DNA from: an uncultured Prevotellaceae bacterium
GTDB taxonomy: Bacteria; Bacteroidota; Bacteroidia; Bacteroidales; Bacteroidaceae
DNA: 27,737 nucleotides
Reading direction: 5' to 3'
NCBI GenBank assembly: GCA_937891085.1
Contig: CALAEY010000034.1
Span: 1-27,737 of the forward strand
Position numbers and translations under genes: made by a program. The stretch's first letter is position 1. Each line of letters starts with the position of its first letter. The notes below the pieces were generated by a model. It saw only the letters and a program-made list of their open reading frames with translations. It was not told the origin of the DNA and did not search any database. Shown in pieces: positions 7,858-16,564 of this stretch.

Positions 7858-9837
7858 ATGACTAAGATAGATTCTAAAATTCCTGAGGGACCGGTGGCTG
7901 AAAAATGGACCAACTATAAAGCCCACCAGAAATTAGTTAACCCTGCTAATAAGCGTCGCCTTGACATCATCGTAGTAGGTACTGGCTTGGCCGGTGCTTC
8001 TGCTGCTGCATCATTAGGTGAAATGGGATTCAGAGTGCTCAACTTCTGTATCCAGGATTCTCCACGCCGTGCGCACTCTATCGCTGCACAGGGTGGTATC
8101 AACGCAGCTAAGAACTACCAGAACGATGGTGACTCTGTATATCGCTTGTTCTATGACACCGTGAAGGGTGGTGACTACCGCGCTCGCGAAGCCAACGTTT
8201 ATCGTCTGGCAGAGGTGTCAAACAATATTATCGACCAGTGCGTGGCTCAAGGCGTTCCTTTCGCTCGTGAGTATGGCGGTCTGCTGGCCAACCGTTCATT
8301 CGGTGGTGCTCAGGTATCACGTACATTCTATGCCCGCGGTCAGACGGGTCAGCAGCTGTTGCTGGGTGCATACTCTGCACTGAGCCGCCAGGTCGCTGCT
8401 GGTACTGTGAAGCTCTATACCCGCTACGAGATGCAGGATGTAGTGCTCGTTGACGGTCGTGCCCGCGGTATCATCGCCAAGAACTTGGTAACTGGTAAGT
8501 TGGAGCGTTTTGCTGCTCACGCAGTAGTTATTGCTACTGGTGGTTATGGCAACGCTTACTTCCTTTCTACTAACGCAATGGCTTGCAACGTTTCTGCCGC
8601 TATGGCTTGCTACCGCAAGGGCGCTTGGTTTGCTAATCCAGCCTTCGTTCAGATTCACCCAACTTGTATCCCTGTTCATGGAGACAAGCAGTCTAAGCTG
8701 ACGCTGATGTCTGAGTCTCTGCGTAACGATGGTCGTATCTGGGTTCCAAAGCGCTTGGAAGATGCCAAGAAGCTGCAGGAAGGCACACTCAATGGTGCTG
8801 ACATTCCTGAGGAGCAGCGCGACTACTATCTGGAGCGCCGCTATCCAGCATTCGGTAACCTCGTTCCTCGTGACGTGGCTTCACGTGCTGCCAAGGAGCG
8901 TTGCGACAAGGGTTTTGGTGTGAACAATACTGGTCTGGCTGTATTCCTCGATTTCTCTGAGGCTATTGGTCGTCTGGGTATTGACGTTATCCGCCAGCGT
9001 TATGGCAACCTCTTCGATATGTACGAGGAAATCACCGATGTAAATCCTGGTGAGGTAGCCAATGAGATCAATGGTGTGAAGTACTACAACCCAATGATGA
9101 TTTATCCTGCTATCCACTACACCATGGGTGGTATCTGGGTAGACTATGAATTGCAGACCTCAGTGAAGGGTCTCTTCGCTATCGGCGAGTGCAACTTCTC
9201 TGACCACGGTGCGAACCGTCTGGGCGCTTCTGCTTTGATGCAGGGCTTGGCAGATGGTTACTTCGTGCTGCCTTACACCATCCAGAACTATCTGGCCGAC
9301 CAAATCACCGTTCCACGCTTCTCTACCGACCTGCCAGAGTTTGCAGAAACAGAGAAGGCCGTTCAAGCTAAGATCGACCGTCTGATGAATATCCACGGTA
9401 AGAGCTCTGTAGATTCTATACATAAGGAACTGGGTCACATCATGTGGGAATATGTTGGTATGGGTCGTACTGAAGAAGGTCTGAAGATCGGCTTGAAGAA
9501 ACTGGATGAGATTCGCAAGAAGTTCGAGACCGACCTGTTCATTCCAGGTTCTAAGGAAGGCATGAACATTGAGCTTGACAAGGCTATCCGTCTGGATGAC
9601 TTCATCACTATGGGTAAGCTGATCGCTTACGATGCGCTGAACCGTAACGAGAGCTGCGGTGGTCACTTCCGCGAGGAGTACCAGACCGAAGAAGGCGAGG
9701 CTAAGCGTGACGATGAGAACTACTTCTATGTAGCATGCTGGGAATACAAGGGCTCTGACGACGTTCAGCCAGAATTGCTGAAGGAGCCATTGGTTTACGA
9801 GGCCATCAAGGTACAAACCCGTAACTACAAGAGCTAA
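7858..9837 (+). CDS. Succinate dehydrogenase/fumarate reductase flavoprotein subunit
   Basis: A 659-residue catalytic subunit interconverting fumarate and succinate. The FAD-binding Rossmann motif IIVVGTGLAGASAAASLGEMG lies near the N-terminus. RAHSIAAQGGINAAKN contains the His (residue 73) that binds FAD covalently in this family. Substrate-site segments include HPTCIP, NDGRIWVPK and LVPRDVASRAAKE (the catalytic Arg region), and the C-terminal FAD contact is GECNFSDHGANRLGASALM. The length is that of the Bacteroidetes/epsilonproteobacterial enzyme, longer than E. coli SdhA or FrdA. It sits between the cytochrome b and iron-sulfur genes and is clearly co-transcribed. Confidence 0.95.
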   Translation: MTKIDSKIPEGPVAEKWTNYKAHQKLVNPANKRRLDIIVVGTGLAGASAAASLGEMGFRVLNFCIQDSPRRAHSIAAQGGINAAKNYQNDGDSVYRLFYDTVKGGDYRAREANVYRLAEVSNNIIDQCVAQGVPFAREYGGLLANRSFGGAQVSRTFYARGQTGQQLLLGAYSALSRQVAAGTVKLYTRYEMQDVVLVDGRARGIIAKNLVTGKLERFAAHAVVIATGGYGNAYFLSTNAMACNVSAAMACYRKGAWFANPAFVQIHPTCIPVHGDKQSKLTLMSESLRNDGRIWVPKRLEDAKKLQEGTLNGADIPEEQRDYYLERRYPAFGNLVPRDVASRAAKERCDKGFGVNNTGLAVFLDFSEAIGRLGIDVIRQRYGNLFDMYEEITDVNPGEVANEINGVKYYNPMMIYPAIHYTMGGIWVDYELQTSVKGLFAIGECNFSDHGANRLGASALMQGLADGYFVLPYTIQNYLADQITVPRFSTDLPEFAETEKAVQAKIDRLMNIHGKSSVDSIHKELGHIMWEYVGMGRTEEGLKIGLKKLDEIRKKFETDLFIPGSKEGMNIELDKAIRLDDFITMGKLIAYDALNRNESCGGHFREEYQTEEGEAKRDDENYFYVACWEYKGSDDVQPELLKEPLVYEAIKVQTRNYKS

Positions 9838-9870
9838 TCAGGAGGTTGAACATTTAAAGAACAAGAAACT

Positions 9871-10626
9871 ATGGATAAAAATATATCATTTAAACTGAGA
9901 GTTTGGCGTCAGAATGGCCCTAAGGAGAAAGGTCACTTTGACGAGTTCCAGATGAAAGACATCCCTGGTGATACCTCTTTGTTGGAGATGCTTGACATCC
10001 TCAATGAGATGCTGGTAAGCGAAGGCAAGGAGCCAGTGGTGTTTGACCACGATTGCCGTGAGGGTATCTGCGGTATGTGCTCACTCTACATCAATGGTCA
10101 TCCACACGGACCAGCTACAGGGGCTACTACCTGCCAGATCTACATGCGCCGTTTCAAGGATGGTGACACTATCACTATCGAGCCTTGGCGTTCTGCAGCA
10201 TTCCCTGTAATCAAGGACTTGATGGTAGACCGCACTGCTTTCGATAAGATCATGCAGGCTGGTGGTTACGTCAGCGTACGTACAGGTGCCCCACAGGATG
10301 CCAACGCCATCCTTATCCCTAAGGATGTGGCAGACGAGGCCATGGATGCTGCTGCTTGCATCGGTTGCGGTGCTTGCGTAGCTGCATGTAAGAATGGTTC
10401 TGCTATGCTGTTCGTTTCTTCTAAGGTGACACAGCTCAACCTGCTCCCACAGGGTAAGCCAGAGGCTCTGCGCCGTGCTAAGGCCATGCTGAGCAAGATG
10501 GATGAGCTGGGCTTTGGTAACTGTACCAACACCCGTGCTTGTGAAGCTGAGTGCCCAAAGAACGAGTCAATCATCAACATCGCTCACCTGAACCGCGACT
10601 TCATCTGGGCTAAGCTGAAAGACTAA
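9871..10626 (+). CDS. Succinate dehydrogenase/fumarate reductase iron-sulfur subunit
   Basis: A 251-residue electron-transfer subunit linking the flavoprotein to the cytochrome b anchor. The N-terminal plant-type ferredoxin domain has the [2Fe-2S] ligands in CREGICGMCSLYINGHPHG plus a later Cys (TTCQIY). The C-terminal domain has two cysteine clusters, CIGCGACVAACKN and CTNTRACEAECPK, for the [4Fe-4S] and 3Fe/4Fe centres. It starts 33 bp after the flavoprotein stop and is the last gene of the operon, followed immediately by a strong terminator. Confidence 0.95.
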   Translation: MDKNISFKLRVWRQNGPKEKGHFDEFQMKDIPGDTSLLEMLDILNEMLVSEGKEPVVFDHDCREGICGMCSLYINGHPHGPATGATTCQIYMRRFKDGDTITIEPWRSAAFPVIKDLMVDRTAFDKIMQAGGYVSVRTGAPQDANAILIPKDVADEAMDAAACIGCGACVAACKNGSAMLFVSSKVTQLNLLPQGKPEALRRAKAMLSKMDELGFGNCTNTRACEAECPKNESIINIAHLNRDFIWAKLKD

Positions 10627-10650
10627 TCACACCTTATTAATATAAGGACG

Positions 10651-10685
10651 CTGCCCTGCAAGGTTTCTTGCAGGGCAGTTTGTTT
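10651..10685 (+). terminator. Intrinsic terminator of the frd/sdh operon
   Basis: CTGCCCTGCAAG (10651-10662) and CTTGCAGGGCAG (10667-10678) form a perfect 12-bp stem with a 4-base loop, followed by TTTGTTT. It begins 24 bp after the iron-sulfur subunit stop, and its T tract reaches the stop codon of the convergent dprA gene. Confidence 0.9.
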
Positions 10686-11785
10686 CAGAGGAGTCTGTAA
10701 ACACCGCCTACCATCGCACGCACCACCCCTTTCATTTCCAACTGGAAGAGCAGCGTACTCATTTGACTAAAGGGGAGATCAGTGAGCATCACAAGGGCAT
10801 TCACTTGGAGATCTCCACGTGAGCGAAGCACCTCCACCACTTTAGTTTCTTCTGGTGAAAGATCAGGGAATATCTCACGCTGCACCGCTTGCTGTTTCTT
10901 GTCTGGACTTTCCCAACCCATCGCTTTCACGAAATCTTCTGCATTACTGATCAGCGCAGCCTTGTTATCACGAATCAGTTGATTGGTACCCACAGAGGAC
11001 GCATCACTCACACGACCAGGCACCGCAAAACAGTCGCGCCCATACCCTATCGCCAAGTCGGCTGTGATGAGTGATCCACCTTTCTCAGCACTCTCCACCA
11101 CAATGGTGGCATCAGCCATACCTGCCACAATGCGATTACGACAGACGAAGTTGAAAGGGTCTGGATTGGTCTCCGATAAGAACTCCGTCAGCAGTCCACC
11201 CTCCTGCAGCATCTCGATGGCCGTCTGCCTGTGTTGGTATGGATAGACACGGTCAAGCCCATGCGCAAGAACGCCCACAGTTGGGAGCCCATGCTTAAGT
11301 GCTGCTTTATGCGCATGGATATCTATGCCATAGGCCAACCCACTGACCACCAGCACATCTGGACAAAGCGCAGACAGATCTTGCAGGAAGTCGGCACAGA
11401 ATTGCTTTCCATAGTCAGTGGCACGACGTGTTCCCACCACTGAAATCACATGCAGCCGATTGAGGTCCGCATGACCCTTGAAGAATAGCACGATGGGCGC
11501 ATCTTCACATTCACGAAGGCGTGTAGGATAGGCCTCATCCTGCAAAGTCAGGCACGTCAGGTGATTGTTCTCCACAAAGGCCATTTCCTTCTCTGCACGC
11601 TCGAAAGCCTGCGGAGCGTCCAGTGCTTCCACCACACGGGGCGTAGCCTCAGAAAGAATGTCAGGAATTTCTTTACGATGTTCAAAAACTGCCTGAGCAC
11701 TGCCCAAAGCATCAATCAAGCGCTTGGCACCACGATGCCCAATGCCAGGGCACTGCGTCAGCGCAATGCTGTAATACGTTTCCAT
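10685..11785 (-). CDS. dprA: DNA-processing protein DprA
   Basis: A 366-residue protein with the DprA/Smf layout: an N-terminal helix-hairpin-helix/SAM-like region (QCPGIGHRGAKRLIDALG), a Rossmann core (SVVGTRRATDYG, VSGLAYGIDIHAHKAAL, GVLAHGLDRVYP, NRIVAGMADATIVVESAEKG, GSLITADLA) and a C-terminal winged-helix region. DprA binds incoming single-stranded DNA and loads RecA during natural transformation; in many non-competent bacteria its role is unclear. It is the last gene of a U32 protein-thioesterase-dprA operon, 25 bp after the thioesterase stop, and converges on the frd terminator. Confidence 0.95.
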   Translation of the reverse strand: METYYSIALTQCPGIGHRGAKRLIDALGSAQAVFEHRKEIPDILSEATPRVVEALDAPQAFERAEKEMAFVENNHLTCLTLQDEAYPTRLRECEDAPIVLFFKGHADLNRLHVISVVGTRRATDYGKQFCADFLQDLSALCPDVLVVSGLAYGIDIHAHKAALKHGLPTVGVLAHGLDRVYPYQHRQTAIEMLQEGGLLTEFLSETNPDPFNFVCRNRIVAGMADATIVVESAEKGGSLITADLAIGYGRDCFAVPGRVSDASSVGTNQLIRDNKAALISNAEDFVKAMGWESPDKKQQAVQREIFPDLSPEETKVVEVLRSRGDLQVNALVMLTDLPFSQMSTLLFQLEMKGVVRAMVGGVYRLL

Positions 11786-11810
11786 AGTTTTATCGTATTG
11801 TTATAAAAAA

Positions 11811-12215
11811 TTAGTCTAAGTAAGGTGCAAAGATGGGGTCGAACATGGTTGGTTCTGCCAGTCGGCCATTGACCAAGCAAACCACTTCTACCACCCCTTT
11901 CAGGCAGATTTTATTGTCCGACTTGCGATAAATATCTTGGTAGAACACATATTTGATACCCTCACGCTTCAGCGCCAGTTTACTGATAAACGCATCGCCT
12001 CCACGCAGTGGGGTCTTGAAACTCAGCGTGATACGTGCCACCACAGCATCTACGCCTTGATCATGAAACTGTGAGAAGCTGGGAGCGCCAGTAGAGAGCA
12101 GAAACTCATGACGAGTATGCTCCAGATAATGCTGATAGTTGGCATTGTTCACAATGCCTTGAATGTCGCACTCATAGTCGCGTGCTTTCATTTCGAGTTC
12201 GTACACGTAGTTCAT
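11811..12215 (-). CDS. Acyl-CoA thioesterase, 4HBT/YbgC-like hot-dog fold
   Basis: A 134-residue single hot-dog domain. The motif RDYECDIQGIVNNANYQHYLEHTRHE corresponds in position to the catalytic Asp loop and long helix of the 4-hydroxybenzoyl-CoA thioesterase family, and the segment that follows forms the expected beta-sheet. Such enzymes hydrolyse acyl-CoA or acyl-ACP thioesters in the cytoplasm; the chain specificity is unknown. The ATG overlaps the stop of the U32 gene by one base (TAATG), which suggests translational coupling. This neighbourhood is a matter of operon membership and does not reveal a substrate. Confidence 0.85.
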   Translation of the reverse strand: MNYVYELEMKARDYECDIQGIVNNANYQHYLEHTRHEFLLSTGAPSFSQFHDQGVDAVVARITLSFKTPLRGGDAFISKLALKREGIKYVFYQDIYRKSDNKICLKGVVEVVCLVNGRLAEPTMFDPIFAPYLD

Positions 12216-13480
12216 TATACTAATCCTTTAAATTCCAGTAATTCTTTGGTTGAGACCAACTTATAGAGCTTGTCGCTTGGCCTGATTTTCTCCATCTTCA
12301 CAGAGAAATGCTCTCCCTTGTGCACCGTCTGTACAGGCTTCAGCTCCACACGCGCTTCCTCCAGTGTGAGGAACACAGCCCCTGTGGTAGGCCCTGTCAC
12401 CAACAGCTTATCGCCTACGCTCACCTCAGCAGCTTCCACCAGAAATTCTGCTACGCCAAGGTTGGAGAAATACTTCACGCCCTTACCAACATAGATTTTG
12501 CGCTCTGTAGCTGCAGAACCATAGTTCTTGGTCCACTCTCCCAGGCGCTGTCCTAAGTAATAGCCATCCCAGAAACCACGATTGAATACAGCTTTCAGTT
12601 GCTCATCCCACGCCTGTATCTTAGCGTCTGTGAACGTACCTTCCAGCACAGAGGCCAATGCCTCCTTGTAGCATCGCGCCACCACCCTGACATACTCAGC
12701 ACCACGGGCGCGGCCCTCAATCTTAAAGACCCTCACACCCGCATCTATCATCTTATTCATGAAGTGGATGGTCTTCAGGTCTTTAGGCGACATGATGTAC
12801 TTGTTGTCTATCAAGAGCTCATCGCCCGTCTCACTATCCGTGACCACATAGCTCCTACGACAGATCTGCCTGCATTCGCCCCGATTGGCACTCTTCCCAC
12901 TCTCATGGAGCGACATGTAGCACTTGCCCGATACAGCCATGCAGAGCGCTCCGTGACAGAACATCTCTATGCGCACCTGCTTCCCGCTGGGGCCACAGAT
13001 ATTCTCTTCTACGATGTGTCGATGGATTTCTGCCACCTGATCGAGATTCAGCTCACGGGCCAGCACCACCACATCGGCAAACTGTGCATAGAAACGCAGG
13101 GCTTCCACATTGCTGATGTTCAGCTGTGTGCTCAGGTGCACCTCCTGCCCTATCTGACGTGCATAGCACAGCACAGCCACATCCGAGGCTATCACAGCAG
13201 AGATGCCCGCCTCCTTGGCCGCATCCACTATCTGGTGCATCTGGTCCATATCACCATCATAGATGATGGTGTTCACAGTGAGGTAGCTCTTCATGTCGTG
13301 TTCTGCACAGATCTGTGCTATTTCCTTCAGGTCGTCTATCGTGAATGGATTGGCCGAGTGTGAGCGCATGTTGAGCGTTCCGATGCCAAAGTACACCGAA
13401 TCGGCTCCTGCCTGTATAGCAGCAGCCAACGCATCGTGCGACCCCACTGGCGCCATGATTTCAAAGTCTCTGAGCTTCAT
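12215..13480 (-). CDS. U32 family protein (YegQ/TrhP-like tRNA-modification or peptidase family)
   Basis: A 421-residue protein with the U32 N-terminus (EIMAPVGSHDALAAAIQAGADSVYFG) and the family's conserved Cys cluster (FCHGALCMAVSGKCY then ANRGECRQICRRSY), which in studied members supports an iron-sulfur cluster. The length is close to E. coli TrhP (YegQ), needed with prephenate for 5-hydroxyuridine at the tRNA wobble base, and much shorter than RlhA. Historic annotation calls the family collagenase-like peptidases. I cannot separate TrhP function from a paralogue by eye. First gene of the operon; its 5' leader contains a tandem repeat. Confidence 0.85.
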   Translation of the reverse strand: MKLRDFEIMAPVGSHDALAAAIQAGADSVYFGIGTLNMRSHSANPFTIDDLKEIAQICAEHDMKSYLTVNTIIYDGDMDQMHQIVDAAKEAGISAVIASDVAVLCYARQIGQEVHLSTQLNISNVEALRFYAQFADVVVLARELNLDQVAEIHRHIVEENICGPSGKQVRIEMFCHGALCMAVSGKCYMSLHESGKSANRGECRQICRRSYVVTDSETGDELLIDNKYIMSPKDLKTIHFMNKMIDAGVRVFKIEGRARGAEYVRVVARCYKEALASVLEGTFTDAKIQAWDEQLKAVFNRGFWDGYYLGQRLGEWTKNYGSAATERKIYVGKGVKYFSNLGVAEFLVEAAEVSVGDKLLVTGPTTGAVFLTLEEARVELKPVQTVHKGEHFSVKMEKIRPSDKLYKLVSTKELLEFKGLV

Positions 13481-13490
13481 AACTACTTTT

Positions 13491-13526
13491 TAAAATGCAA
13501 AAATGCAAAAATGCAAAAATGCAAAG
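13491..13526. repeat. Tandem repeat of AAAAATGC (about four units)
   Basis: Three exact 8-bp units, AAAAATGC, at 13499-13506, 13507-13514 and 13515-13522 follow a shortened unit at 13492-13498 and precede a degenerate one (AAAGATGG). The array lies in the predicted 5' leader of the U32 gene (minus strand) and directly upstream of the dus promoter region (plus strand). Such homogeneous short units are prone to slippage. Confidence 0.9.
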
Positions 13527-13532
13527 ATGGTG

Positions 13533-13540
13533 CAAAGGTA
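13533..13540 (-). promoter_or_regulatory. Candidate -7 element for the U32-thioesterase-dprA operon
   Basis: The minus strand reads TACCTTTG, a match to TAnnTTTG; no good -33 TTTG is seen upstream. A start near 13526 would put the AAAAATGC array in a leader of about 46 bases. Confidence 0.45.
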
Positions 13541-13552
13541 AATATTTTTCAT

Positions 13553-13560
13553 TACTTTTG
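13553..13560 (+). promoter_or_regulatory. Candidate -7 element for dus
   Basis: TACTTTTG matches TAnnTTTG and lies 20 bp upstream of the ATG at 13580. No clear -33 TTTG is present 19-21 bp upstream. It supports the start at 13580 rather than the longer frame reaching back to 13436. Confidence 0.5.
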
Positions 13561-13579
13561 TAGCCTAAATCCGAAAGAA

Positions 13580-14572
13580 ATGAAGATATCCCACATAGAC
13601 TTGGGCGACAAGCCCGTTTTATTGGCTCCTATGGAAGATGTCACCGACCCTGCTTTCCGCATGATGTGCAAGCATTTCGGTGCCGATATGGTCTATACGG
13701 AGTTTGTCTCTGCCGATGCTTTGATACGCTCCATTGGCGCCACTATGCGCAAGCTCAACATCAGTGAGGCTGAGCGCCCTGTGGCCATTCAGATCTATGG
13801 AAGGGACAAGGAGGCGATGGTGGAGGCAGCCAAGATTGTTGAGGAGGCTAAGCCTGATATCATCGATCTCAACTTTGGCTGCCCTGTGAAGAAGGTGGCC
13901 ATCAAAGGGGCTGGGGCTGGCTTGCTGAGGGATATCCCTAAGATGCTGGAAATCACGCGCAGCGTGGTGCAGGCAGTGAAGACACCTGTCACAGTGAAGA
14001 CCCGCTTAGGATGGGATCACGAACATCTGATCATTGAGGAACTGGCGGAGCAGCTGCAAGACTGTGGCATCCAAGCGCTGACCATCCACGGACGTACGCG
14101 TGCGCAGATGTACACGGGTGAGGCCGACTGGACGCTCATCGGACGCGTGAAGCAGAATCCTCGCATCCACATCCCCATCATAGGCAATGGCGACATCACC
14201 ACCCCAGAGCGTGCTGCAGAGTGCTTCGAACGCTATGGCGTAGATGCCATCATGATAGGACGCGCCAGCTTCGGACGGCCTTGGATCTTCCGTGAGGTGA
14301 AGCATTACCTTCAGACAGGCGAAACTATGCCCCCACTTTCAGCCAAGGAGAAATTGGATATCCTGAAGAAAGAGGTTGAGGAGAGCATCGCCATGCTCGA
14401 TGAGCGCAGGGGCATCCTGCACATCCGTCGCCATCTGGCAGCTACCCCACTCTTCAAGGGCATCCCTAACTTCAGAGAGACGCGCATCGCCATGCTGCGC
14501 GCCGCTACCCAAGCCGAACTTTTCCAGATTCTGGACAGCATCGACCTTGAGATGATAGAACAACTATCGTAA
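13580..14572 (+). CDS. dusB: tRNA-dihydrouridine synthase (DusB-like)
   Basis: A 330-residue FMN-dependent enzyme that reduces uridine in the tRNA D-loop with NADPH. The TIM-barrel signatures are clear: LAPMEDVTDPAFR (FMN contact), IIDLNFGCPVKKV with the catalytic Cys in GCP, KTRLGWDH, TIHGRTRAQMYTGEADW, IGNGDI and IMIGRASFGRPWIF (phosphate binding). The helical C-terminus is the tRNA-recognition domain. DusB is the usual single Dus in Bacteroidetes, but subfamily assignment is by eye. An in-frame ATG at 13436 would run through the promoter and the tandem repeat, so 13580 is preferred. Its stop abuts the convergent PAP2 gene with no intergenic base. Confidence 0.88.
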   Translation: MKISHIDLGDKPVLLAPMEDVTDPAFRMMCKHFGADMVYTEFVSADALIRSIGATMRKLNISEAERPVAIQIYGRDKEAMVEAAKIVEEAKPDIIDLNFGCPVKKVAIKGAGAGLLRDIPKMLEITRSVVQAVKTPVTVKTRLGWDHEHLIIEELAEQLQDCGIQALTIHGRTRAQMYTGEADWTLIGRVKQNPRIHIPIIGNGDITTPERAAECFERYGVDAIMIGRASFGRPWIFREVKHYLQTGETMPPLSAKEKLDILKKEVEESIAMLDERRGILHIRRHLAATPLFKGIPNFRETRIAMLRAATQAELFQILDSIDLEMIEQLS

Positions 14573-15535
14573 CTACTTTCGACTGAAGAACCTGCGATAC
14601 ATCCACGACGTGAAGGCGTAGATCAAGAAGGCAGAGATGAAACCTGCCAAAGCATCGATGAGGTAGTGCGCCTGGATATACACCGTTGCCACACACAGCA
14701 GCACATAGAAGGGGAACAAGAACCCAAACAGCCTCTTGCTGCCCCTGAAAGCCATGAACATCAGTATGGTAGAGATGCCCACATGCGAACTTGGGAAGGC
14801 TGCTGTAGGCCGTTCGCCCACCTCCTGAGAGCCTTCCACCAGATTGTAGAAGAAGCCTTGATCATAGTCGGGCCCTGGCAGCAGCTCTCGATGAGTATTG
14901 AAGTAGTCGCCCAAAGCAGGGAACACCCCATCAAGCACATTCTGCTCGCCAATGGCAGGGTAATAGTATTGCGGGCCTGCTACAGGCAGAAGGATGAAAA
15001 TCACATAGTACACGAAGAACGAACCTGCCAAGACGAAGGTCCACTTCTGGAACAGGTCGTACCTGCGGATGAAGTACCACAGCGCCACAGCTGCTATCAT
15101 CGGATAATAGGAGAAATAGCCCAAGTTCAGCGGCTCACTGATCCACATCTGCGGATAGTTGCGACAGAACAGCAAGGCTGGCTGACAGCCAAAGAGCCAT
15201 TGCTCCGCAGAGGCAAACAGATGATCCAGATTGGGCAAGTGGCGATTGAACTCATAGGTGTCTGGGTACCAATAGGAAAGCAAAGCCAACTGATAGCCAC
15301 AGCGCAGGAAGGTGATCAGTTTGCAGGGATAGCAGCGATATATCGCTATCAGTGCCACCATGCCTGCCACGATGTAAAACCTCTCCAGCAACATCTCAGC
15401 AGGATGATCCATCTCACCCCAGAAAATCAGCAAGAACAAGGTGGTCAGCGCAGTGTAGACCATTGCGACAACCTCCACAGGGAACAGTCCCCAAGGTTTC
15501 TCAGCCTCTTGTCTTTTCAGCAAGTCTATAGCCAT
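14573..15535 (-). CDS. PAP2-family membrane protein, inositol-phosphoceramide-synthase-like
   Basis: A 320-residue polytopic membrane protein with many hydrophobic helices. It has the PAP2 C2 motif AFPSSHVG and C3 motif YIQAHYLIDALAG with the catalytic His pair, but lacks the C1 KxxxxxxRP motif; instead it has ILLPVAGPQYYYP. This pattern is typical of the PAP2_3/Aur1-like branch, which includes inositol phosphorylceramide synthases. Bacteroidales make sphingolipids, so a head-group transferase or phosphatase for ceramide or phospholipid is plausible but inferred. Its start overlaps the end of the upstream SDR gene by 10 bp, so the two probably work on one pathway. Confidence 0.8.
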   Translation of the reverse strand: MAIDLLKRQEAEKPWGLFPVEVVAMVYTALTTLFLLIFWGEMDHPAEMLLERFYIVAGMVALIAIYRCYPCKLITFLRCGYQLALLSYWYPDTYEFNRHLPNLDHLFASAEQWLFGCQPALLFCRNYPQMWISEPLNLGYFSYYPMIAAVALWYFIRRYDLFQKWTFVLAGSFFVYYVIFILLPVAGPQYYYPAIGEQNVLDGVFPALGDYFNTHRELLPGPDYDQGFFYNLVEGSQEVGERPTAAFPSSHVGISTILMFMAFRGSKRLFGFLFPFYVLLCVATVYIQAHYLIDALAGFISAFLIYAFTSWMYRRFFSRK

Positions 15536-16539
15536 CCTTCCTCCTTATACCACGCTATGGTTTCATGCACCCCACGCTCCAGTTGGTAGTGCGGCTTGTA
15601 GCCCAGTTCCTGCTCTGCAGGCGTGATGTCACATCGCCAGTTGCGTTGCTTCATGATCTTATACTTATCCGTATTCAGGGTACTGGTGGTGTGCCACAGC
15701 TTGGCCCAAGCCTCTGCCGCCACAGATACCACTTTCAGCACCCACAGCGGACTCTTGACGCGCAGCACCCACGGATGTCCCAGTTCCTTGATGATATAGT
15801 CGGAAAACGCACGACTCTGATACACCTCGCCATCGCTGAGGAAGTAGCTGCGCCTCAGCGCCCCTTTCTCTATGGCCAGGAACACCGCCTGCACCACATC
15901 CTTCACATAGACGAAGGTGATATCCTGTCGCTTGTATCCCACGGAGAAATCCGTATGTGCCTTTATCGACTTTGCCATCAGGAAGTAGTCCTTCTCACGC
16001 GGGCCGTACACCCCCGTGGGGCGCAGTATCACGAAGGGGAATCCCTCTTGCCCCTGCAGGTAGCGTTCCGCCTTCAGCTTGCTCACGCCATAGGCCGTGT
16101 TTGGCTGTGGCTCATCGGCTTCGCAGATAGGCGCATACGTATCCTCATGGATAGGGCCGAAGATGCTCAGTGAGCTCAGATACACGAAGGTCTTCGGCAC
16201 CATGTCCAGCTGCTGCAGTGCCTCCACGAAGTGCCGCGTATGCTGGTGGTTCACCCGCTCAAAGTCGGCCTTATCTGCGCACTTGGTCACCCCCGCACAG
16301 TGCACTATCTGGTCGAACTTCCCATGCTGCGCCACATGTGCCTGCAGCTGCTGCCTCAGCACCTCAGGGTGCGCATAGTCCAGTTCGATGAAGCAGATAG
16401 ACGCATCCTTCAGGTAGCGCTTGCTGCTGCTCAGCCTCATGCCTGCCCATACAGCATAGCCCCTGCGCACAGCCTCCTCCGTGATGAAGCTGCCTATGAA
16501 GCCACTGGCCCCTGTGATCAGAATGCGTTCCATATTCAT
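15526..16539 (-). CDS. NAD(P)-dependent epimerase/dehydratase (extended SDR)
   Basis: A protein of about 337 residues beginning MNMERILITGASGFIGSF, the Rossmann dinucleotide-binding motif TGASGFIG. IVHCAGVTK, YLSSLSIFG and the catalytic TAYGVSKLKAE (YxxxK) are standard extended-SDR signatures, followed by LRPTGVYGPREKDYF and TFVYVKDVVQAVFLAIE. The class includes nucleotide-sugar epimerases, 3-beta-hydroxysteroid-type reductases and ceramide reductases. The start at 16539 is chosen because GGAGAA precedes it and a TATCTTTG element lies at 16564-16557; a longer frame from 16587 would include that promoter. The overlap with the PAP2 gene indicates a two-gene operon. Confidence 0.85.
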   Translation of the reverse strand: MNMERILITGASGFIGSFITEEAVRRGYAVWAGMRLSSSKRYLKDASICFIELDYAHPEVLRQQLQAHVAQHGKFDQIVHCAGVTKCADKADFERVNHQHTRHFVEALQQLDMVPKTFVYLSSLSIFGPIHEDTYAPICEADEPQPNTAYGVSKLKAERYLQGQEGFPFVILRPTGVYGPREKDYFLMAKSIKAHTDFSVGYKRQDITFVYVKDVVQAVFLAIEKGALRRSYFLSDGEVYQSRAFSDYIIKELGHPWVLRVKSPLWVLKVVSVAAEAWAKLWHTTSTLNTDKYKIMKQRNWRCDITPAEQELGYKPHYQLERGVHETIAWYKEEGWL

Positions 16540-16556
16540 TTCTCCGAATTTAGGCG

Positions 16557-16564
16557 CAAAGATA
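16557..16564 (-). promoter_or_regulatory. Candidate -7 element for the SDR-PAP2 operon
   Basis: The minus strand reads TATCTTTG, an exact TAnnTTTG match, 18 bp upstream of the ATG at 16539. The -33 region has no clear TTTG. Confidence 0.5.

Noticed and set aside
14666..15589. A 307-codon plus-strand frame over the PAP2 membrane protein
   Set aside because: The minus-strand product has transmembrane helices and PAP2 motifs; the opposite frame is His/Gln-rich shadow.
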